DNA of 64,000 nucleotides, from contig JAKSZT010054396.1 in the NCBI GenBank assembly GCA_026826555.1, positions 18,925,233 to 18,989,232 on the forward strand, read 5' to 3'. Under the pieces are notes generated by a model. It saw only the letters and a program-made list of their open reading frames with translations. It searched no databases and had not been told where the DNA came from. Made by a program: the position numbers and the translations under genes. Within the stretch, counting starts at the first letter, position 1. Each line of letters opens with the position of its first letter. The DNA is from Tolypeutes matacus. Its lineage: Eukaryota; Chordata; Mammalia; Cingulata; Chlamyphoridae. Below, in pieces: positions 57,426-64,000 of the stretch.

Positions 57426-60341
57426 CTTATTCTACATATTCATATCAGTAAGATCATACAAAATTTGCCATTGTGTGTCTGCCTTATTTCACTCAACAAG
57501 ATGTCTTCAAGGTTCATGCATGTTGTTGCATGCATCAGAATTTCATTCCTTTTGACAGCAGTATAGTATTCCATTATATGTGTATACTCTGTTTTGTTTA
57601 TCCATTCATGTATTGATGGACACATAACAGATTGCTTTCAGTTTTTGGAAGTTGTCAATAATGCCACTATGAACTACAGTGTGCCAATACCTCTTCAAAT
57701 ACCTGCTTTCAATTCTTTTGGGTATAAACCTAGAAGTGTGGTAGCTGTTATACACGGTAATTCTATACATGTCTTTCTGAGGCAACTCCAAACTGTTATC
57801 CAAGTGGCTGCATCATTTTACATCTCTGTCAAGAATGAATGAGTGTTTGTGTTTCTCCACATCTTCTCCAATTCTTGTTATTTTCCATTTTTTAAATAGT
57901 AGCCATTCTAGTGGGTGTGAAGTGGTATCTCATTGTGGTTTTGATTTGCATTTCCCTAATGGCTAGTAATGTTGAGCATCTTTTCATGTGTTTATTGGAC
58001 ATTCATCTGTCTTCTTTAGAGAAATATCTTTTCAAGTCTTTTGCCCATTTTTAATTGGGTTGTCTTTTTTTGTTATTGAGTTGTAGGGTTTCCTTGTGTG
58101 TTTTTGGATATTAAACAATTATCGGATATGTAGATCCAAATACTTTCTCTCTTTCTGGAGATTGACTTTGGCTTTCATGATAAAGTCCTTTGATGCACAA
58201 AAGTTTTTAATTTTGATGAAGTCCCATTTATCTATTTTTCTTTTGTTGCTTGTGCTGTGGGTGTAAAGTCTAATAAACCATTGCTTAAAATAAGATCCTA
58301 AAGTTGCTTTGCTTTGTTTCCTTATAGGATTTTTATAAATTTGTCTCTTATATTTAGGTCCTTGATATGTTTTGAATTCATTTTTGTATATGGTGTGAGT
58401 ATCCACCTTCATTCTTTGCATATGGATATCCAGTTTTCTCAGTACCATATGTTGAAGAAACTACTCTTTCCCAATTGGCACCCTTGCCAAAAATCAATTG
58501 GCCATAGATGTGAGGGTTTATTTCTGAACTTGTAATTCAATTCCATTGGTGTATATGTCTGTCCTTGTGCCATTGCCATGTATTTTGATTACTGTAGCTT
58601 TGTAATAAGTTTTTAAATCAAGAAGTGTGAGTCCTCCAACTTCATTCTTTTTTTCAAGATGATTTTGAATATCTGGGGCTCCTCACCCTTCCATATAAAT
58701 TGATGATCAGCATTTCCATTTCTGCAAAGAAGTCAGTTGGAATTTTGATTGGGATTGTATTGAATCTATATATAGCCTTGGGTAGAATTGACAACTTTAT
58801 ATTTAATCTTCCAACCCATGAACATGGAATGTCTTTCCACTTATTAAGGTCTTCTTTGACTTCTTTTAGCAATATTTTGTGTTTTTCTGTATACAAATCC
58901 TTTGCATCCTTGGTTAAATTTATTCCTAGATATTTGCTTTTTAGTTGCTAATATAAATGACTTTTTTTAAATTTTCTCTTCTGATTGTTCATTATTTGTA
59001 TATAGAAAAACTAATGATTTTTCCATGTTTCTCTTGTATCCCACCACTTTGCTGAATTTGTTTATTAGCTTGTGGAATTTTCAGAATTTTTTATAAATAA
59101 GATCATGTCATCTACAAATAGGGAGAATTTTGCATCTTCCTTTCTAATTTGAATGCCTTTTATTTTTTTATTTTTTATTTTTTATTTTTTATCTAATTGC
59201 TCTGACTAGAACTTGCAGACCAATGTTAAATAACAGTGGTGACAGTGGGAATCCTTGTCTTGTTCTCGATCTTACAGCCAAAGCTTTCAATTTTGCACCA
59301 TTGAGTATGATTTTAGTTGTGTCCTTTATCATATTGAGGAAGTTTCCTTGTGTTCCTAGATTTCTAAATATTCTTATCAAGGACAGGTGCTGGATTTTGT
59401 TAGATGCCTTTTCTGTATCAATTGAGTTGGTCATACTGATTTTTCTTTTATTCTATTAATGTGGTGTATTACATTAATTGATTTTCTTACATTGAACCAC
59501 CCTTGCATACATAGGATAAAACCCACTTGATCATGGTTTATAATTATTTTAATGTGCTGTTGAATTTGGTTTGCTAGTATTTTGTTAAGGAATTTTGCAT
59601 CTATATTCATAAGACATATTGTGTGTAATTTTCTTTCCTTGTGATATTTTTATCAGGCTTTGGTATTACAGTGTTTTGGCTTCATAGAATGAGTTAGGAA
59701 ATATTTCATCTTCTTCAATTTTTTGGAAGAGTTTGAACAGGATTTGTGTTAATTTTTCATGGAATGCTTGGTAAAATTCACCAGTGAATCCATCTAGTCC
59801 TGCACTTTTATTTGTTGTGAGTTTTTCATTATGTTTCAATCTCTCTACTTTTTATTGGTCTGTTGAGATCTTCTATTTCTTCTAGGGTCATGTACTTTAT
59901 GTGTTTTGAGGAATTTGTCCATTTCATCTAGGTTATCTAGCTTGTTGGTATACAGTTTTCAAAGTATCCTCTTATAATCCTTTTTATTTCATTGAAGTCA
60001 GTAGTAACGTCACCCCTATATTTTCTGATTTGTTATTTGCATCCTCTCTCTTTTTTTCTTTATGAGTCTAGCAAAAGGTTTTGTCAATTTTATTGTTCTT
60101 TTCAATAAACAAAGTTTTGGTTTCATTGATTCTGTTATTTTTTTATTCTTTAATTTATTCTGCTCTAATATTTGTTATTGTCTTTCTTCTGCCCACCTTG
60201 GGTTTAGTTTGTTCTTATTTTACTAGATCCCCCAGTTGTGAGGTTATGTCTCTGATTTGAGATGTTTCTTTTTCAATGTAAGCATTTAGAGCTATACGTT
60301 TTCCTCTCAGCACTACCTTTGATGCATTCCATATGTTTTGG
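57426..60341 (-). pseudogene. L1 ORF2 remnant: reverse transcriptase and C-terminus
   Basis: Broken into several minus-strand frames. C-terminal part at 57440-57625 keeps MEYYTAVKRNEILMHAT. 58119-58448 keeps KRKIDKWDFIKIKNF. 58654-58896 keeps [16 protein letters not shown] and [16 protein letters not shown]. 59189-59434 keeps the RT core TRQGFPLSPLLFNI. The catalytic box reads F-V-D-D at 59107-59118, where L1 normally has F-A-D-D. Frame changes between segments make it non-functional. Confidence 0.85.
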
Positions 60342-60798
60342 AACAGCCTAGTCTGCAAGGCTGCTGAAAGCAATATACTAGAAATGGGTTGGTTTTTACA
60401 ATGGGGGTTTATTAGCTTACAAGCTTACAGTTCTGAGGCCGTGAAAATGTCCAAATCAAGGCATCATCAAGATGATACTTTCTTCCTGAAGACCAGCTGC
60501 CAGTGATTCTAGACTCCTCTGCCACATAGCAAGGCACTTGGCGGCATCTGCTGGTCTCTTCCTCCTCTTCCAGGTTTCATTGCTTCCAGCTTCTTGCTTC
60601 TGTGGCTTTCTCTCTCTTTGTCTGAATTTCATTCTCTTATAAATGTCTCCAATAAGAGGATTAGATGTACTCTGAATGAGGTGGTCTCATCTTAAGATCT
60701 TCCAAAAAATCCTACTTACAATAGGTCCACACACAAAGGAATGGATTAACTTTAAGAACATACTTTTCTGGGGTCCATACAGCTTCAAACAATCATAG
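60342..60798 (-). mobile_element. LTR-like repeat inserted in the L1 ORF2, probably lineage-specific
   Basis: 'gtctgcaaggctgctgaaag', 'aatgggttggtttttacaat', 'gggggtttattagcttacaa', 'aaatgtccaaatcaaggcat', 'cctctgccacatagcaaggc', 'ggcttctctct'-type body, 'tgtctgaatttcattctctt', ending 'ttctggggtccatacagctt'. The reverse complement ends like the repeat at 1-449 (aataaa-type stretch then 'ccaacccatttctagtat'). I recall this family as abundant in armadillo and sloth. Confidence 0.6.
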
Positions 60799-60819
60799 AG
60801 TATCTGCAATTAGGTATGT

Positions 60820-61150
60820 ATATATTTGTGATTGTTATAACTTCTTGTTAAATTGACCCCAGTATAGAATATAGTGACCTTCTATATTAGTTTTAAGTTT
60901 AAGTATTTGACTTAAAGTCTATTTATCTGTTATGACTACCTCAGCTCCTTTTTAGTTACTAATTGCATGCTATATATTTTTTCCATCCTTTCACTTTCAA
61001 ACTACTTATGTGTTAGAATTATGATGAGTCTCTTAAAAGCAACATACAATTATGTCATGCTTTTTTATCCATTCTGCCCATCTCTGCCTTTTGACTAGAA
61101 AGATAATGCAGGTCTTACTTCTGCCATTTTACTATTTGGTCTTATAATTC
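60820..61150 (-). pseudogene. L1 ORF2 endonuclease-domain remnant
   Basis: Minus-strand translation across 60840-60960 keeps an ...EGHYI... motif preceded by a degenerate ITDK stretch, as in the L1 endonuclease (GVAIL..SDK....EGHYI). Stops interrupt it. The spacing to the RT remnant is short, consistent with loss of sequence around the inserted repeat. Confidence 0.6.
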
Positions 61151-61619
61151 TTATAGCTTTCTTCAACCTCAATTCGTCCGTTAATGACTACTACATTATA
61201 TTTTTGTATTGTGCCATTTTGAGTCCCTTCTTGTTTCTTTCTGAATACATTTTTCATATATTTTCTTTTTGGTTACTATGGGACTTCTGTTTAACATCCT
61301 AAATCTATAAGAATCATGTTTGCTTTGATACCAACTTCAATAGCATACAATGTTCATATACTGTTTCTTGATTCAGCACTCCCCCCATTACTATAACTCT
61401 TTTACTGCTTTTCATAGGTTTGAGGAAATTGGCTTGGCCAGTTTGGGCTAGTTGTTCAAAGATTCTTTGGGGGAACTGTATCCTGGAGCATCTTACACTG
61501 CCGTCTTGGTTGACCAGAAGCCTCAAGAGCTTTATCTTTAAAAATCATTTTCTAAAATATAAAATAGAATCTTATAATGCATTTCTCTTATTTCCTCTAA
61601 ATAAATGCAGGAGAACGTG

Positions 61620-62340
61620 AATTCTATGAAATATGAGCAAGTTGTCATAAGTGAAAATGGCTAGGATGGGTAAAATATGCCAAAAAGGGCCTGGTCAAAA
61701 CAAGAAATTACTACAAAGAAATCCAAATTCAAGATCAGATGTAAAATTCTTGTTGGAAGCCACAAAGCACAGCATTGATTCTGAAAAATAAATTTAACCA
61801 GTGGTGAGGAGACAAAAATAAATGTATCATTCAGAATATGTGTTGAAAGTATAAGATAAAAATCATGAGTGGAAGCTATTCAATTAGGAGGTCGGAAACT
61901 GGAATCACAACAAAAGCATTACAATCATTTTGAGGATGAAAACAAACCCATAGGAACAGAAATAGCAATCGAAGATATAATAGAAGGGAATTTCCCTGTC
62001 CTGAACAATGTCCTCAGTCCTAAAAAAAAAATTTCAAACCTTTGGCAATTCATACACATCATGGAAGAAAATATGTTAGCTATAAATCAGGTTTATCTTA
62101 GACTCTCCAAACAAAACAAAAAAAAACAAAGATAATGCCTACATAGTATTAAAAAGGAAATTTTGGGATATGTTTCTAAATCCAGAATTCTATCTATATG
62201 TAAAAGCAAAAGAAAAACAAAAAAGTAGAGATAGCTCGGTAAATAAAATTCACCACAAATGGACTCTTCTTCGGAAAACTACTCAAAAACACAATGCAGC
62301 TGACAAACATGAATCAAACTTAGAAACTTAAAAATTATGA
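61620..62340 (+). mobile_element. L1/HAL1-like fragment with ORF1 remnant
   Basis: Opposite orientation to the neighbouring L1. The frame at 61869-62135 keeps EDIIEGNFPVL, matching the conserved ...EEII.ENFP.L segment of L1/HAL1 ORF1p before the RNA-binding C-terminal domain. Surrounding phrases ('aaataaatttaaccagtggt', 'agaatatgtgttgaaagtat') fit a HAL1-like LINE. Truncated at both sides. Confidence 0.55.
61869..62135 (+). pseudogene. L1/HAL1 ORF1p fragment
   Basis: 88-codon open frame with the EDIIEGNFPVL signature near residues 33-43. The remainder diverges, ending lysine-rich. ORF1p is the RNA-binding chaperone of LINE ribonucleoprotein; this piece is far shorter than the usual ~330 residues and not functional. 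Confidence 0.55.
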
Positions 62341-62348
62341 AGTTACAG

Positions 62349-62357
62349 AAGATGGCG
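62349..62357 (+). promoter_or_regulatory. YY1-type site at the L1 5' terminus
   Basis: AAGATGGCG matches the YY1 core. In known L1 elements a YY1 site at the very 5' end positions transcription start. Its location about 8 bases into the element fits this role. Activity here is inferred. Confidence 0.6.
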
Positions 62358-62359
62358 TT

Positions 62360-62800
62360 AGTGTAGGAGGGCGCACACTGCAAGCTCCCAGAGCAAGGCG
62401 GATTGGGGACGGGGTCCTGCCCGGGGGTCTGTGCTGTGCACGCGTGGAGTGAGAAGCTTGGGACATCTCTCTGCGCGGATCCGCGGCGTGGACTGAACGG
62501 CGGAGATTCGTGAGTTTTGAGGCTGCCGGTGGAGGTTGGCACGGGCGGCTGAGCCCCGCGGTTAGGGGAAAAAAAATAAAACGGCCATTTGGAGCCGCGG
62601 GCGGGGCGAAAAAGTTTTATTTTCTGGGGATCTGGCTGCCTGGCGCCCCTTGGACCTTGTGTGAACAGAGCAAACGAGCTAATCAGCACCCAGTGAACCG
62701 GAGGGGGGATTTTGGTCGGGCAACGCAGCTGATTTCCCTAGCCACCCAGGGATAAGACCCGGGCCGCTGCGGAGCCAGGAGGAAGGGACACTTCCCAAAA
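62360..62800 (+). promoter_or_regulatory. CpG-rich L1 promoter region
   Basis: Many CpGs ('gtgcacgcgtggagtg', 'ctgcgcggatccgcggcgtg', 'gccgcgggcggggcgaaaaa'), unlike the rest of the window. This is the internal promoter of the L1, expected to be methylated in most tissues. It resembles a CpG island but belongs to the transposon, not to a host gene. Confidence 0.6.
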
Positions 62801-63165
62801 AAGGGAGGGTTCGGTTGGAAGACAGGGAAGGGTATTTTATATTTTTAGACATTGATCTGGCTGCCTGCACCGCCCCATAGCTTTGGGGAGCAGATAAGCC
62901 GACCTGAAGCAGCATCAGGCTGAGAGCAGACACAAATCTGCACTCAAACTGATTTACTGAGCAGCCCGGTGATGCTGGAGCTCAGCTCCAGAAGGGGCGG
63001 AATCCCCCGTCTTTAGCACTCCTCACTGACTAACATCAGAGCTTCAATTAACCTGGGGAGTCCGGAAAGTGGGACGTACTTGATTAATTTCCACCGGCCC
63101 AGCTAGGGTCCCTTCCGTAAGGGGGTTGGTCTAGAGGAGGAATTATTTTGGGTCCTGCATTTGGC

Positions 63166-63183
63166 AAAAAAAAAAAAAAAAAA
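63166..63183. repeat. Poly(A), 18 nt, inside the L1 leader
   Basis: Uninterrupted A18 between 'catttggc' and 'gtgaggtc'. It may be an internal expansion or the tail of a small insertion. The following sequence stays L1-leader-like, so it is not taken as the L1's own tail. Confidence 0.9.
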
Positions 63184-64000
63184 GTGAGGTCACCTCAACA
63201 AATGAAAAATGAATTCTTTTTAATTTAGTTTAATAGCTAAAAGCTGCTTCAGGACCTGCATATAGAACCCTGTGGGGAAATTCATTGATAAACACAAGTA
63301 GGCAGGAAGGATCCACGTGGACCCTAGGGGAATCATTGACCCCCCTTAGCTCTGTTTGACTGCTTGCCTGTGTGGATCTTTGGTTTCTCTCTGTTACTTT
63401 CTGGTCTATTGCTATTATTCCCGTTTTCCTCCCCCCTTCCTTTTTCCTTCTATTTTTTTTTTTTTTTAAATAGGTGCTGCCAGCTGGTCGCTTCTTTGCT
63501 GGGCTTCTTATTCAGTAATTTCCCACTCGCTGTATATATTAATTCTGTATTACAAACTACCGCTTATCCTTCCTGCATCTTTCTGCCTTCTCTTTTCTGT
63601 TGTAGCTCTTAGAGACAACATTTTTTCATAGGCCCACAACTTAAGGGTGTCAATTTCTATCCCATCTATTTTGTTTTCTTCTTCTTCTTTTTTCTTTTTT
63701 TTAAATTAGTATTAACTTTTTCCTTTCAGACCTTTCTCTACTATTTCTCTCCCTCCTCACAATTCTAGCCTTCTAAATCACTATATATATATAGTCCTCC
63801 ATTTGTTTTCCCAGTCCATTGTAGGAACTCCATATTTTTTCCTAGTACTATACACTGCCTACACAAGTTAAATATTCATCTCATTAAGTCTCATTTTGCC
63901 CCTCTTCTAACTTTTATCAATATTTCTATTATCCTTCTGCCTTCCTTACAACTTTTGATTCCTCTGGCCCTAACCTTTTGCCTTCAAGGGAACATAGAAA

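Larger units (their letters stand above)
56545..61525 (-). mobile_element. Long antisense L1 with nested insertions
   Basis: An L1 read on the minus strand. Its 3' UTR (56560-57425) is next to ORF2 pieces (57426-60341 and 60800-61150). An ORF1/ORF2 junction-like region follows ('tggttactatgggacttctg' to 'aacttcaatagcatacaatg'). A possible 5' end near 61420-61525 has a minus-strand reading that starts 'accaagacggcagtgtaag', like an L1 5' terminus. It is interrupted at 56778-57166 and 60342-60798. ORF1 is mostly absent, and several hundred bp of ORF2 are missing at the second insertion. Confidence 0.85.
62341..64000 (+). mobile_element. Younger L1: 5' UTR, element runs off the window
   Basis: Abrupt change to GC- and CpG-rich DNA at 62345, beginning 'agaagatggcgttagtgtag' as L1 5' ends do. 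It continues 'gcacactgcaagctcccaga' and several hundred bp of CpG-rich leader, then an A18 run (63166-63183), then a T- and pyrimidine-rich stretch (63400-64000). It is not the primate L1 leader. ORF1 is not reached. The body is less decayed than other L1 here, suggesting a recent insertion. Confidence 0.75.

Noticed and set aside
62345..62800. CpG island of a host gene promoter
   Set aside because: The L1 5' terminus and YY1 site at its edge, and the abrupt start, show it is the transposon's own promoter.
62279..62933. Proline- and arginine-rich frames on both strands in GC-rich DNA
   Set aside because: GC-rich L1 leader naturally lacks stop codons; these are shadows in a transposon 5' UTR, not host genes.
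1..64000. CRISPR array, bacterial operon, phage or plasmid features
   Set aside because: No regularly spaced repeats, no ribosome-binding-site-led gene strings, and mammalian repeats throughout. The window is eukaryotic.
1..64000. tRNA or snRNA gene
   Set aside because: The tRNA-like parts seen are MIR heads lacking intact A and B boxes with cloverleaf folding. No full tRNA or snRNA was recognised by eye.

Overview
This window looks like non-coding nuclear DNA from a placental mammal. It is AT-rich and CpG-poor, with dense relics of ancient mammalian repeats (MIR, L2, MER5/MER20-type hAT elements, MaLR-like LTRs, old L1) and microsatellites. No primate Alu, rodent B1/B2, ruminant BovB, carnivore tRNA-SINE or Afrotherian SINE was recognised. 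The better preserved L1 5' UTR at the right end is not the human one. Several LTR-like repeats (1-449, 11226-11676, 60342-60798) resemble repeats I associate from memory with armadillo and sloth. A xenarthran is therefore my best guess, at moderate confidence and without a database search.

No protein-coding gene, exon set, tRNA, rRNA or other RNA gene could be supported. The longest open frame (158 codons, minus strand, 6058-6534) lies inside an antisense-read L2 copy. The only open frames with recognisable protein similarity are decayed L1 ORF1 and ORF2 fragments. The segment is probably intergenic or deep intronic.

Layout. 1-449: end of a lineage-specific LTR-like repeat. 0.45-31 kb: unique-looking sequence broken by many MIR and L2 copies, an old L1 3' end (8066-8773), one MIR split into three pieces by two related insertions (9610-10745), and a CpG-enriched non-repetitive block (25440-25935). 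32.4-34 kb: decayed antisense L1 ORF2, followed by a non-repetitive block carrying POU-octamer and SOX-like motifs. 34-56 kb: scattered old repeats, two MaLR-like LTRs (44632-45131, 52908-53334), a hAT-like element (52385-52712), simple repeats and long unique stretches. 56.5-64 kb: a retrotransposon cluster. It holds a long antisense L1 (about 61525 down to 56545) with two nested insertions, an L1/HAL1 ORF1-like fragment, and the first 1.66 kb of a younger plus-strand L1 whose 5' UTR starts near 62341 and runs off the window.

There is no gene network to describe. The interest lies in repeat stratigraphy (who inserted into whom), the young L1 promoter, and a few non-repetitive blocks that could be conserved regulatory elements. 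Repeat family names come from recalled consensus features, so boundaries are approximate (often within 10-30 bp).
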